Source of the DNA: JBBIOU01 sp037443205
GTDB taxonomy: Bacteria > Bacteroidota > Bacteroidia > Flavobacteriales_D > UBA2798
Direction of reading: 5' to 3'
NCBI GenBank assembly: GCA_037443205.1
Contig: JBBIOU010000017.1
Span: 1-64,000, forward strand
DNA length: 64,000 bases
The notes beneath the pieces are model-generated. The model was not told where the DNA came from. It saw nothing but the letters and a program-made list of their open reading frames with translations, and did not search any database. Of this stretch, positions 34,307 to 42,761 are shown one piece after another. Every line of letters begins with the position of its first letter. Position 1 is the first letter of the stretch. Both the position numbers and the translations under genes were made by a program.

Positions 34307-35494
34307 TTACTTAATAATTTCAGTAACCTGACCCGCGCCTACGGTACGTCCGCCTTCGCGTATAGCAAAGCGAAGACCTTTATCCATAGCTACCGGAACA
34401 ATAAGGTTAACAGTGATAGTTACGTTATCTCCGGGCATTACCATTTCACGTCCTTCAGGTAACAATATTTCTCCGGTTACGTCTGTAGTACGGAAATAGA
34501 ATTGTGGGCGATATTTATTTTGGAAAGGAGTATGGCGACCGCCTTCTTCTTTTTTCAATACATATACTTCGGCTTTAAATTGTGTGTGAGGAGTTATTGT
34601 GCCGGGTTTAGCTATTACCATACCTCTGCGGATTTGATTTTTATCAATACCACGCAACAATAAACCTACATTGTCTCCGGCCTGACCTCTGTCTAGAAGT
34701 TTTCGGAACATTTCAACACCGGTGATGGTTGATTTTAATTTATCTTCTTGCATACCAAGAATTTCTACCTCTTCACCAACGTTTACCACACCGGTTTCAA
34801 TACGTCCGGTAGCTACGGTACCGCGCCCGGTAATAGTAAATACGTCTTCAACAGGCATCAAGAAAGGTTTTTCAATATCACGGGGAGGTATTTCGATATA
34901 ATTATCTACAGCATCCATTAATTGTTCGATGGTTGCAACCCATTTAGCATCTCCGTTTAATCCGCCAAGTGCCGAACCTCTGATAACCGGAGTATTATCA
35001 CCGTCATAACCATAGAATGATAATAGTTCGCGTATTTCCATTTCAACAAGGTCTAATAACTCAGGGTCATCTACCATGTCAACTTTGTTCATAAAAACAA
35101 CGATGCGTGGTACACCTACCTGACGACCTAAAAGGATGTGCTCGCGTGTTTGAGGCATAGGACCGTCTGTAGCGGCAACTACCAGAATGGCACCATCCAT
35201 TTGTGCTGCACCGGTAACCATGTTTTTAACATAGTCAGCGTGTCCGGGGCAATCTACGTGTGCATAGTGGCGGTTAGCCGTTTGATACTCTACGTGCGAG
35301 GTATTGATTGTAATACCACGCTCTTTCTCTTCCGGAGCGTTGTCAATAGAAGAAAAGTCTCTTTTTTCTGCCAGACCTTTGTTGGCTAATACAGCCGTAA
35401 TGGCTGCTGTTAAAGTTGTTTTTCCGTGGTCAACGTGACCAATTGTACCGATATTTACGTGCGGTTTGGAACGGTCAAATGTTTCCTTTGCCAT
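34307..35494 (-). CDS. tuf: Elongation factor Tu
   Basis: 395 residues. GTPase motifs GHVDHGKTT (near 19-27), DCPGHADY, NKVDM and the effector ERGITI; domains 2 and 3 are complete to the end GGRTVGAGQVTEIIK. Delivers aminoacyl-tRNA to the ribosome. It lies downstream of four tRNA genes, the thrU-tyrU-glyT-thrT-tufB order known from Escherichia coli. A 150-base leader separates it from tRNA-Thr(GGU); no other gene was seen there. Confidence 0.99.
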   Translation of the reverse strand: MAKETFDRSKPHVNIGTIGHVDHGKTTLTAAITAVLANKGLAEKRDFSSIDNAPEEKERGITINTSHVEYQTANRHYAHVDCPGHADYVKNMVTGAAQMDGAILVVAATDGPMPQTREHILLGRQVGVPRIVVFMNKVDMVDDPELLDLVEMEIRELLSFYGYDGDNTPVIRGSALGGLNGDAKWVATIEQLMDAVDNYIEIPPRDIEKPFLMPVEDVFTITGRGTVATGRIETGVVNVGEEVEILGMQEDKLKSTITGVEMFRKLLDRGQAGDNVGLLLRGIDKNQIRRGMVIAKPGTITPHTQFKAEVYVLKKEEGGRHTPFQNKYRPQFYFRTTDVTGEILLPEGREMVMPGDNVTITVNLIVPVAMDKGLRFAIREGGRTVGAGQVTEIIK

Positions 35495-35647
35495 AATCCT
35501 TTGTTTTGTTTGTGGTTTATATTAGTTTTAGTTTTTTGCTTATTTTTTAACGAACTTTTGCACCGGGTGCTACTTGTTCTCCCACCGGGCTTTACAGGCT
35601 GCAAAGAACGTGTGTGTTTGTGCCTGGTTTCCCTAATTGAGTTGTAG

Positions 35648-35719
<72 letters not shown>

Positions 35720-35867
35720 TTGTTTATGTGTTCAACTTCCTGTTTTATGCAGCAGAAAGTTCCACAACAGCTTATTGTTTGTATGCATTGTTTTGCGAAT
35801 TGCAATGACTTATTAGTGCCTGCCTCGAAAATAATGCATCGGCTTTGTAAAAAAGCAATCAATCAAT

Positions 35868-35910
35868 ATAATTCAATTTAGCGCATCAAAAAATCAGTAA
35901 ATTGAATTAT
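35868..35910 (-). other. 13-bp AT-rich hairpin between tRNA-Gly and tRNA-Thr(GGU)
   Basis: Perfect arms ATAATTCAATTTA (35868-35880) and TAAATTGAATTAT (35898-35910) with a 17-base loop. It lies in the 208-base spacer of the tRNA operon, which otherwise holds nothing recognisable. Possibly a tRNA precursor processing structure. Confidence 0.5.
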
Positions 35911-35927
35911 CTATTTCAAAAAACAAG

Positions 35928-36000
35928 AGCGGGAGACGAGGCTCGAACCCGCGACCCTCAGCTTGGAAGGCTGATGCTCTACCAACTGAGCTACTCCCGC
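35928..36000 (-). tRNA. trnG: tRNA-Gly (UCC)
   Basis: 73 nt. Acceptor GCGGGAG / CTCCCGC, anticodon stem TCAGC/GCTGA with loop CTTCCAA giving TCC, T arm around GGTTCGAGCC. No encoded CCA. Confidence 0.96.
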
Positions 36001-36098
36001 GTTATATTTTTTATCATCATAAGGGCAATATTTTATGTACCGGCATTTTTAATTACCGCTTACTGCCCTGGAAGACGATTGGTTTCTAAAAAATGTTG

Positions 36099-36181
36099 TG
36101 GGGACAGATGGATTCGAACCACCGAAGGCATAAGCCAGCAGATTTACAGTCTGCCCCATTTGGCCACTCTGGTATATCCCC
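36099..36181 (-). tRNA. trnY: tRNA-Tyr (GUA)
   Basis: 83 nt, with the long variable arm expected for Tyr. Acceptor GGGGATA / TGTCCCC, anticodon stem GCAGA/TCTGC with loop CTGTAAA giving GTA, T arm GGTGG-TTCGAAT-CCATC, discriminator A. Confidence 0.96.
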
Positions 36182-36192
36182 AACTTAAGAAG

Positions 36193-36265
36193 AGCCGGGG
36201 AAGGGACTCGAACCCCCGACCAGCTGATTACAAATCAGCTGCTCTACCAGCTGAGCTACCCCGGC
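36193..36265 (-). tRNA. trnT: tRNA-Thr (UGU)
   Basis: 73 nt. Acceptor GCCGGGG / CCCCGGC, anticodon stem GCTGA/TCAGC with loop TTTGTAA giving TGT. First gene of the tRNA-tuf operon, 73 bases after a strong promoter match. Confidence 0.96.
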
Positions 36266-36338
36266 CTTTCGCTCTCTTTCCTTAGAAAATCAACAAATAC
36301 AATAAAAAAAGAACGCGTTTTTCTTTGAAAAGGGAGTG

Positions 36339-36368
36339 CAAATGTATGAAACATTTAAATAATAACAA
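36339..36368 (-). promoter_or_regulatory. Promoter of the tRNA-tuf operon
   Basis: On the minus strand TTG, 19 bases, then TACATTTG, an exact fit to the Bacteroidota sigma-ABfr type promoter (TTG at -33, TAnnTTTG at -7). It precedes tRNA-Thr(UGU) by about 73 bases. The rest of the 36266-36512 gap shows no gene. Confidence 0.72.
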
Positions 36369-36512
36369 AAAATGTTACTTTTTTTTAAGCTTAATAACTC
36401 TGCTTATTTTTCACCGTAAAACGAGTGTTTAACATTTTGTTATAATTTCTTATAAATAGTAGTGTTTTTTAATGCAAGATATTCTGAGCAATACTATAAC
36501 TAGATTTCTTAA

Positions 36513-36637
36513 TCCCACATTACGCATTAGCATGCGTAATGCTCGCCTGATGGCGGATAACCCCAATCCCCCCCCCTTTGCCAAAGCACTCAGATTAGAC
36601 TTCGGTTTTTTTCAGTACTGATATGAAATTTGGGGTT
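36513..36637 (+). repeat. Dispersed structured element, copy R4
   Basis: Fourth copy. The 10-bp-arm hairpin CATTACGCAT / ATGCGTAATG (loop TAGC) and CGCC-TGAT-GGCG are intact. The middle is replaced by a run of nine C and diverged sequence, so the GGCGGA hairpin is lost. The long-range arms are AACCCCAA (36559-36566) and TTGGGGTT (36630-36637). Both differ from the other copies in a way that keeps base pairing. Lies between the tRNA operon promoter region and the RNA methyltransferase gene. Confidence 0.75.
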
Positions 36638-36648
36638 ATCTTTGAAGC

Positions 36649-37521
36649 ATGCTATTACTCTCACCTGAAAATTTTAAAGATTACGAATTGATTGATTGTG
36701 GTAATTTTGAAAAACTCGAACGCTTTGGAAATACCATTACCATTCGTCCGGAACCTCAAGCCTTATGGAACAGATCGCTTACTGAAAAGGAGTGGATGAA
36801 TAAAGCCCATGTTAAATTTATACAAAAAAGCAGTTCGAGCGGTATTTGGCAAAAAATTAAAAAAACAGATGAGCGATGGAAAATCACATATAAACTGAGT
36901 GATTCGTATAATTTAACTTTACGTTTGGGATTAACTTCTTTTAAACACGTAGGTGTTTTTCCGGAGCAAGCTGTTAATTGGCGTTATATTTACGATAATC
37001 TAAAATTGATTAATTTACCTGCTCCCCGCTTTTTAAATCTGTTTGCTTATACAGGAGCGGCATCTATTGCTGCAAAAGCTGCAGGCGCTGATGTAGTTCA
37101 TGTAGATTCCATAAAGCAGGTAATCAATTGGGCCAAAGAAAATATGGAACATTCTGCGTTAAACAATATTCGTTGGGTAATAGAAGATGCTGTAAAATTC
37201 GTTAAAAGAGAACTAAAAAGGGGGCATACTTATCATGGAATAATTTTAGATCCTCCTGCATGGGGGCATGGACCCAATGGCGAAAAATGGAAGCTGGAAG
37301 ATAATATTAATGACTTGATAGCGGATGTTTTGAATTTATTATGTCCTGAAAAACATTTTTTGATATTGAATACTTATTCATTAGGGTATTCGGCTTTAAT
37401 CAACGAAAATTTACTGAAAAAATTTGCCGGAAACAAACTGGAAAGCGGTGAGTTGTTCTTACCTTCTGCCGGGGGGCATAAATTACCGCTGGGTGTTTTT
37501 GGCAGATTTAAAAACTTTTGA
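36649..37521 (+). CDS. Class I SAM-dependent RNA methyltransferase (RlmI/RlmK-like)
   Basis: 290 residues. An N-terminal domain resembles the central region of RlmI-type enzymes. A Rossmann methyltransferase domain follows, with FLNLFAYTGAASIAAKAAGA (SAM site, about 124-143), VVHVDSIKQVINWAKENM and catalytic-loop ILDPPAWGHG. The family methylates 23S rRNA (m5C or m2G), but this form is short and lacks the PUA domain, so the exact target is open. A TATCTTTG box lies only 4 bases before the ATG. Its stop overlaps the next gene by one base. Confidence 0.82.
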   Translation: MLLLSPENFKDYELIDCGNFEKLERFGNTITIRPEPQALWNRSLTEKEWMNKAHVKFIQKSSSSGIWQKIKKTDERWKITYKLSDSYNLTLRLGLTSFKHVGVFPEQAVNWRYIYDNLKLINLPAPRFLNLFAYTGAASIAAKAAGADVVHVDSIKQVINWAKENMEHSALNNIRWVIEDAVKFVKRELKRGHTYHGIILDPPAWGHGPNGEKWKLEDNINDLIADVLNLLCPEKHFLILNTYSLGYSALINENLLKKFAGNKLESGELFLPSAGGHKLPLGVFGRFKNF

Positions 37522-38570
37522 TGTTGCCTTACGATTATATAATTGTGGGTGGTGGTTTGGCCGGTATTACTTTATCTTATAAACTCCATCAACTAAAAAA
37601 AAGAATAATATTGTTTTCGGTTGATGAACAGGGTCAAGCCTCAAAAGTAGCCTCAGGTATTGCTAATCCGATTGTTTTAAAAACACTTAATAAAGTATGG
37701 AATGCCGAAATATTGATGGATGTTGCAAAAAATTATTACCGGCAAACCGAAATTGAACTGGGACAAAAAATATTTCATGACTTAGAAATTATCCGTTTGT
37801 TTAACTCAAATTACGATTACAACGAATGGATGGTAAAATCTACAGACGAATATTTAAAAAAATATCTTTTTACCTGTGAAAACTTTAGGCTACATAATAT
37901 CATCCATGATTTTGGTTGTGGAGTATTGAAAAATTGTTTTTGGTTAGATACTAAAAAATATATTTCTTTAATTGAAAAAATACTACAGGAAAATGATATT
38001 TTAAGGAAGCAAAAATTAGAGTACAAATACTTAAAAGTAAATGATAATTTGATACAATATACCGATGTTTGTGCCAAGCGTATTGTTTTTTGCGAGGGAG
38101 CATTTGCCTTAAACAACCCCTATTTCCCAAAAAAAATATTAAAGCCGGTTAAGGGCGAAGAATTAACACTAAAGGTGGCATTAAACACAAATTTTGCCAT
38201 AAAAAAGCAACTAATGATTTTACCCATAGATCATCAACACATTAAAATCGGTTCCAATTATCAGTGGGATTACACGCATCACTTACCCGAAAGTACAGTA
38301 ACCCAAAAGTTTATTAACGAATTAAAAAAAATAATTAAAACCGATGAAGATTTTACAATCACTAATCATGAAGCAGGAATAAGACCGGCCTCTAGAGACA
38401 GGAAACCCATTGTTGGCAAACACCCGGAATATAACAACCTGTATTTTTTAAATGGTCTGGGCACAAGAGGTGTTATGCTTGCCCCCTATCTGTCAGAACT
38501 TTTAATTAATTATTTTGAAAACGGAACAACGATAAACGAAGAAATAAATGTAAATAGAATCTATCAGTAG
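37521..38570 (+). CDS. FAD-dependent oxidoreductase (DAO/DadA-like)
   Basis: 349 residues from the ATG at 37521 (TGATG coupling with the gene before). FAD-binding DYIIVGGGLAGITLSYKL at the N-terminus, GQASKVASGIANPI next, and a C-terminal FAD contact NHEAGIRPASRDRKPIVG ... FLNGLGTRGVMLAPYL. This is the pattern of D-amino-acid/glycine oxidase-like enzymes and of the MnmC C-terminal domain. Its place after an RNA methyltransferase makes a tRNA-modification role thinkable, but the substrate is not known. Confidence 0.8.
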   Translation: MLPYDYIIVGGGLAGITLSYKLHQLKKRIILFSVDEQGQASKVASGIANPIVLKTLNKVWNAEILMDVAKNYYRQTEIELGQKIFHDLEIIRLFNSNYDYNEWMVKSTDEYLKKYLFTCENFRLHNIIHDFGCGVLKNCFWLDTKKYISLIEKILQENDILRKQKLEYKYLKVNDNLIQYTDVCAKRIVFCEGAFALNNPYFPKKILKPVKGEELTLKVALNTNFAIKKQLMILPIDHQHIKIGSNYQWDYTHHLPESTVTQKFINELKKIIKTDEDFTITNHEAGIRPASRDRKPIVGKHPEYNNLYFLNGLGTRGVMLAPYLSELLINYFENGTTINEEINVNRIYQ

Positions 38571-38598
38571 TATAAAAAATATTATCTTTCGTGCCGAA

Positions 38599-39306
38599 AT
38601 GAGAAATAAAAAAAAATTAGTTGTATTCTCCGGGGCAGGTATCAGTGCTGAAAGTGGTTTAAAAACTTTCCGTGATTCAGATGGATTGTGGGAAGAATAT
38701 GACGTGATGGAAGTTGCTACGCCACAAGCCTGGGCAAAAAATTACCAACTTGTATTAGAATTTTACAACAAAAGAAGAAAACAAATAATACATGCTGAAC
38801 CCAATGCAGCCCATCATGCCATAGTAAGGCTTGAAAAGTATTTTGACGTAACCGTAATTACTCAAAACATTGATGATTTACACCAACGCGCAGGTTCTAA
38901 AAACATCTTGCATTTACATGGCAACATTCGTTTTGCCCGTAGTACTAATCCTAAAGATAATAAACTGTATCCGATTAAGGGGGAAGAACTTAATCCGGGG
39001 GACTTGTGTCCGTCAGGTTTTCAATTAAGACCACATGTAGTTTGGTTTGGCGAGGCAGTGCCCAATATGCCGCAAGCCGAAAAAATAGTCAAAAATGCAG
39101 ATATTCTGATTATAGCAGGTACTTCTTTAACTGTATATCCGGCAGCAGGATTAATATTTGCAGCACCCGATAATTGCAATAAGTATATTATTGACCCAAA
39201 TGATGTAAAAATTGCCGAATTAAAAAAACTTACTCACATCAGAGAAAAAGCAAGCATTGGGTTACCCAAACTGGCGGATGAATTGTTATTAAAAATCGTA
39301 TCGTAA
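38599..39306 (+). CDS. Sirtuin-type NAD-dependent protein deacylase without zinc cysteines
   Basis: 235 residues. NAD motifs VVFSGAGISAESGL and FRDSDGLW, then TQNIDDLHQRAG, catalytic His in HLHG, and VVWFGE with AGTSLTVYPAAGL. The helix FYNKRRKQ keeps the Tyr-x-x-Arg pair that binds acidic acyl groups in Sirt5/CobB, so desuccinylation or demalonylation is likely as well as deacetylation. The CxxC...CxxC zinc module is gone: only one Cys (DLCPSG) remains between HLHG and VVWFGE. Cytoplasmic. It stands 28 bases after the oxidoreductase gene. Confidence 0.9.
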   Translation: MRNKKKLVVFSGAGISAESGLKTFRDSDGLWEEYDVMEVATPQAWAKNYQLVLEFYNKRRKQIIHAEPNAAHHAIVRLEKYFDVTVITQNIDDLHQRAGSKNILHLHGNIRFARSTNPKDNKLYPIKGEELNPGDLCPSGFQLRPHVVWFGEAVPNMPQAEKIVKNADILIIAGTSLTVYPAAGLIFAAPDNCNKYIIDPNDVKIAELKKLTHIREKASIGLPKLADELLLKIVS

Positions 39307-39307
39307 G

Positions 39308-40051
39308 TTATCGGGCTACTATCAGTCTTCTTGTTAAGATTGCTTTATTATCAATCCACAACGAATAGAAATATACACCGTTATTAAATTTAGACAAATC
39401 TACGTTTAAACTTCCCTCCATATTATTAATAGAGCTTTCAAAAACCTTATTACCTATCATATCATAAATAACTAAAAGCTTGGGGTAAGAAGATGGTATA
39501 TTAAAATTTATTTTGGTAAAATGAGTAGCCGGGTTAGGATACAATTCAAACTTAATATCGTTTTTATCTATGGTATTTACAGAAACAGCAAAATTAAATA
39601 CTATATCAACATAAACAGAATCATTTGCATCGGCAGTATTAAACCAAACGTAACGGAAAGTGTGGGTACCAGGATTTCCCTGAGGTTTAACATGGGCCCC
39701 AAAATAAGTAACCGAATCGCCCGGATTAATCTGATTAAATACAGGTGGATGTGTAACCAGCCATTGTGCACCCGAATTAATGTCATTAAGACACAGTTCC
39801 CAGCAAAAGTAATTTTTTGAGCCGGCTACATAAGACAATTCATATCTTTTGACATTGAGTAACACCGGATTAGAAGTATTATTAAACACATTAAACTTTT
39901 GATCAACATCTAAATCAGAAGCATTGGCATTTACCGTTACTGTTTGCCCGTTAACAATTTGTCCGGCAGATGTTTTAATCAAATAATTTTGCGCGAATAT
40001 ATAATTGTGAACAACTACCAAAAAACAAGTAAATATGTAATATTTTTTCAT
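39308..40051 (-). CDS. Secreted T9SS cargo protein of unknown function
   Basis: 247 residues from the ATG at 40051 (MKKYYIFTCF); an upstream Met at 40081 would put ten residues before a normal signal peptide. The signal ends near IFAQ-N. A single beta domain with two Cys (CWELCLND) follows, resembling a cohesin/CARDB-like sandwich. The end is a type A T9SS sorting domain (FELYPNPATHF, VIYDMIGNKVFE, GVYFYSLWID, about 170-247). It is exported across the outer membrane. A TATATTTG box lies about 18-25 bases upstream. It converges on the sirtuin gene with one base between stops. Confidence 0.8.
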   Translation of the reverse strand: MKKYYIFTCFLVVVHNYIFAQNYLIKTSAGQIVNGQTVTVNANASDLDVDQKFNVFNNTSNPVLLNVKRYELSYVAGSKNYFCWELCLNDINSGAQWLVTHPPVFNQINPGDSVTYFGAHVKPQGNPGTHTFRYVWFNTADANDSVYVDIVFNFAVSVNTIDKNDIKFELYPNPATHFTKINFNIPSSYPKLLVIYDMIGNKVFESSINNMEGSLNVDLSKFNNGVYFYSLWIDNKAILTRRLIVAR

Positions 40052-40286
40052 AGCATTAAATTTCTTTACAAATATATGCAATAATTCTTACATTGCACAT
40101 ACTATTCAATATTACTTAACTTATGCATCGGTGCAAATTATATAGAAATGCTATAAAATATTACGGATTAGCACAATAATAGAATTGATTTTATTGTAAA
40201 AGTCGTTTTAGGAATACTATAATAAATTGAGTTTTACTAATCACATACTTAAATATTTTTTAGATTTGGTAAAAATTATAAGAATT

Positions 40287-42185
40287 ATGAGAAAAACATT
40301 TTTACTATTTTCAGCGGTTATATTTGGCACTTACGCCTATTCGCAATCGCAAAGACTGGTACTGGTAGAGGCTTTTTCTAATGCCTCATGCGGGCCCTGT
40401 GCCTCGCAAAACCCGGCTCTAAACAACACTTTAGCTACTCTAACTACCGATACGGTTGTATCTGTAAAATACCAAACCAATTGGCCCGGAGTTGATCCTA
40501 TGAATGCTCAAAATCCCAGTGAAGTAGCTTCCCGGGTTACTTATTATAACGTAACCGGTGTACCTACACGTAAATTAGACGGTAATCAAGGCGGCTCAAT
40601 TACTACTACAACCGTTAAAAACCGTTACAACGTGTCTTCTCCGTTTACTATCTCGGTAAACCACTCATTTTATAATGCGCTATACGACACCGTTTTTATT
40701 ACAGTTACAGTTACAGCTTCACAAAATTTTAATTCAGCCAATACGCTTAAGTTACATACAGCCATAGTTGAGAAAGAAATTAATTTCTCCTCGCCTCCGG
40801 GCAGCAATGGTGAAACCAACTTTTACAGTGTAATGCGTAAAATGCTACCCGACCAAAACGGTACCACTTTACCACAAAACTGGACAAACGGACAAATGCA
40901 AACCGTTAATTTTACTGCTAAAGTACCTTGGTATATTTATAATTTAAACCAATTTGCAGTAGTTGCATTTATACAAAACAACACCACACAAGAAGTGCAT
41001 CAGGCAGGTTACAGCGCTCCTTTAACTCCTGCTCTGCCCACCAACCTTGATGCCGCATTAAATCCCTTTACTAATTTACCGTTTATAACCTGTGGCACTT
41101 CAATCAACCCCAACGTAGTTTTAAGAAATAACGGCTCGAGTACCTTAACAAGTGTAAAAATTTACTACAAAATAGATAATGACCCCGAACAAATTTATAA
41201 CTGGACGGGCAACTTAGCTCCTGCACAAACAACCAATGTTAGTATCGGGCCACTTAGCGGTTTAACACCGGGTAGTCATAAATTAACGGTTTATACAGCC
41301 GAGCCCAATGCCGGTGTAGATTATGCCCCCAACAACAATTACAGAACAGCTAATTTTATGATTGTTGGAACTCCCACCAATACACCTTTTAGTGATGGCT
41401 TTGAATCCTATACAGTTAGTACCTTCCCTCCGAGTGGCTGGGGAATTGATAATCCTAATGACGATTTAACCTGGTCTTTAACAACTTCTGCCGGTGGTTT
41501 TGGTAATTCTTCAAAAAGTGCTCGTTTATTATTTTACAGCATAGCTGCCGGAAGAGAAGACTACCTGTATTTGCCTGCATACGATTTATCAACCGCTCCG
41601 TCTAACCTTGATTTAAAATTTGACGTAGCCTATGCACAATACCAAACCGAAAACGACCGGCTAAGAGTAGATATCTCTACCAACTGCGGTGCTAACTGGA
41701 CAACCCTTTACAACAAAGCCGGCAGCACGCTTTCTACAGCTCCTGCTACAACATCAAACTTTGTTCCCACAGCATCACAATGGAGAGCAGAAACCGTAAA
41801 CCTAAACACCTATGTGGGTCAACCCAACGTATTGATCCGCTTTAGAGGTACAAGTGCTTACGGAAATAATTTATACATTGATAACATTAACATCAGTGCC
41901 AGCGTTAATGTTAACGAAAGCCAATTAGAAACCCTCGTTAATGTATATCCTAATCCATTTACCGATAACACCAATATTTCTTTACAATTAGCCTCGAACG
42001 AAACAGTTGATGTATTTGTTTATAACAATCTTGGTCAGTTGGTATATACTGAATCCAAAGGCCAGCTTTCCGCAGGCAATCACAACCTGAATTTGCATTT
42101 AAACTATCTGGATGCCGGTGTATATCTGGTAAATGTAAAAATCGGAAACACCACAGTAACCAAAAAAATTACTTTAGTTAAATAA
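40287..42185 (+). CDS. Secreted Omp28/thioredoxin-like protein with T9SS sorting domain
   Basis: 633 residues from the ATG at 40287 (MRKTFLLFSAVIFGTYAYSQ is a complete signal peptide; 20 extra residues upstream are unlikely). A thioredoxin-like Omp28 domain follows at once, with LVLVEAFSNASCGPCASQNP (C35 and C38) and the cis-Pro-like NVTGVPTRKLDG. Next come beta domains (CARDB-like about 265-370, jelly-roll about 375-545) and a T9SS tail (LVNVYPNPFTDN, VYNNLGQLVY, GVYLVNVKIG). A surface or secreted thiol-active protein is suggested. TAGATTTG at 40261-40268 may be its -7 box. Confidence 0.85.
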   Translation: MRKTFLLFSAVIFGTYAYSQSQRLVLVEAFSNASCGPCASQNPALNNTLATLTTDTVVSVKYQTNWPGVDPMNAQNPSEVASRVTYYNVTGVPTRKLDGNQGGSITTTTVKNRYNVSSPFTISVNHSFYNALYDTVFITVTVTASQNFNSANTLKLHTAIVEKEINFSSPPGSNGETNFYSVMRKMLPDQNGTTLPQNWTNGQMQTVNFTAKVPWYIYNLNQFAVVAFIQNNTTQEVHQAGYSAPLTPALPTNLDAALNPFTNLPFITCGTSINPNVVLRNNGSSTLTSVKIYYKIDNDPEQIYNWTGNLAPAQTTNVSIGPLSGLTPGSHKLTVYTAEPNAGVDYAPNNNYRTANFMIVGTPTNTPFSDGFESYTVSTFPPSGWGIDNPNDDLTWSLTTSAGGFGNSSKSARLLFYSIAAGREDYLYLPAYDLSTAPSNLDLKFDVAYAQYQTENDRLRVDISTNCGANWTTLYNKAGSTLSTAPATTSNFVPTASQWRAETVNLNTYVGQPNVLIRFRGTSAYGNNLYIDNINISASVNVNESQLETLVNVYPNPFTDNTNISLQLASNETVDVFVYNNLGQLVYTESKGQLSAGNHNLNLHLNYLDAGVYLVNVKIGNTTVTKKITLVK

Positions 42186-42200
42186 ATATATTTATTACTT

Positions 42201-42240
42201 CAACAACAGCTTGGTGCGATATTTGCCCAAGCTGTTGTTG
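42201..42240 (+). terminator. Hairpin terminator after the Omp28-like T9SS gene
   Basis: Perfect 14-bp stem CAACAACAGCTTGG / CCAAGCTGTTGTTG with a 12-base loop, followed by TTTAATAT. It separates the T9SS gene from the next gene, at least partly. Confidence 0.72.
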
Positions 42241-42260
42241 TTTAATATAATTAATTGCAT

Positions 42261-42752
42261 ATGAAAAGAAATTTTTGCATTTTACTTGCTCTCAGTTTGA
42301 TGGCATTTACATTAAGAGGAGATTACAAAATACCATCAGCCATAGTAAAAACCCTTGATGGTAAACAGTTTAATACTGCAGAATTAAGTAACGATGGCAA
42401 ACCCATAGTTATTAGTTTTTGGGCTACCTGGTGTGCGCCCTGCAAAAAAGAATTAGATAATATTTCGGAAGTTTATGAAGAATGGCAAAAAGAAACAGGA
42501 GTTAAATTAGTAGCTATCAGTATAGACGATACCCGAAATGCAGCAAAAGTAGCTCCTACAGTTAAAGCTAAAGGTTGGCCCTTTGAAATTTACATTGACG
42601 CAAACCAGGATTTTAAAAGAGCCATGAATGTAAATAATGTACCTCACACCTTTTTAGTTGACGGTAAAGGACATATTGTTTGGGATCATAACAATTATTC
42701 GGAAGGAGACGAAAATGAACTTTTTGAAAAAATAAAATCTATCGCAAAATAA
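42261..42752 (+). CDS. TlpA/ResA-like thioredoxin-fold protein
   Basis: 163 residues from the ATG at 42261. N-terminal hydrophobic segment (FCILLALSLMAFTL) acts as signal or anchor. The thioredoxin domain has SFWATWCAPCKKELD (C58 and C61), AISIDDTRNA and cis-Pro VPHTFLVDG. It is a periplasmic thiol-disulfide reductase of the TlpA/ResA type and could keep partner Cys reduced. It is the first of four closely spaced genes (10-13-base gaps) up to comF. Confidence 0.9.
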   Translation: MKRNFCILLALSLMAFTLRGDYKIPSAIVKTLDGKQFNTAELSNDGKPIVISFWATWCAPCKKELDNISEVYEEWQKETGVKLVAISIDDTRNAAKVAPTVKAKGWPFEIYIDANQDFKRAMNVNNVPHTFLVDGKGHIVWDHNNYSEGDENELFEKIKSIAK

Positions 42753-42761
42753 ACTGACTGC

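Noticed and set aside
36561..36577. Run of nine C as a phase-variable promoter switch for the methyltransferase
   Set aside because: It lies inside the degenerate R4 element, not between clear -33 and -7 boxes, so slippage would have no obvious effect.
37518..37520. TTG start for the FAD oxidoreductase, with similar TTG starts at 42255 and 50278
   Set aside because: In each case an ATG lies within 3-6 bases and gives a normal N-terminus.
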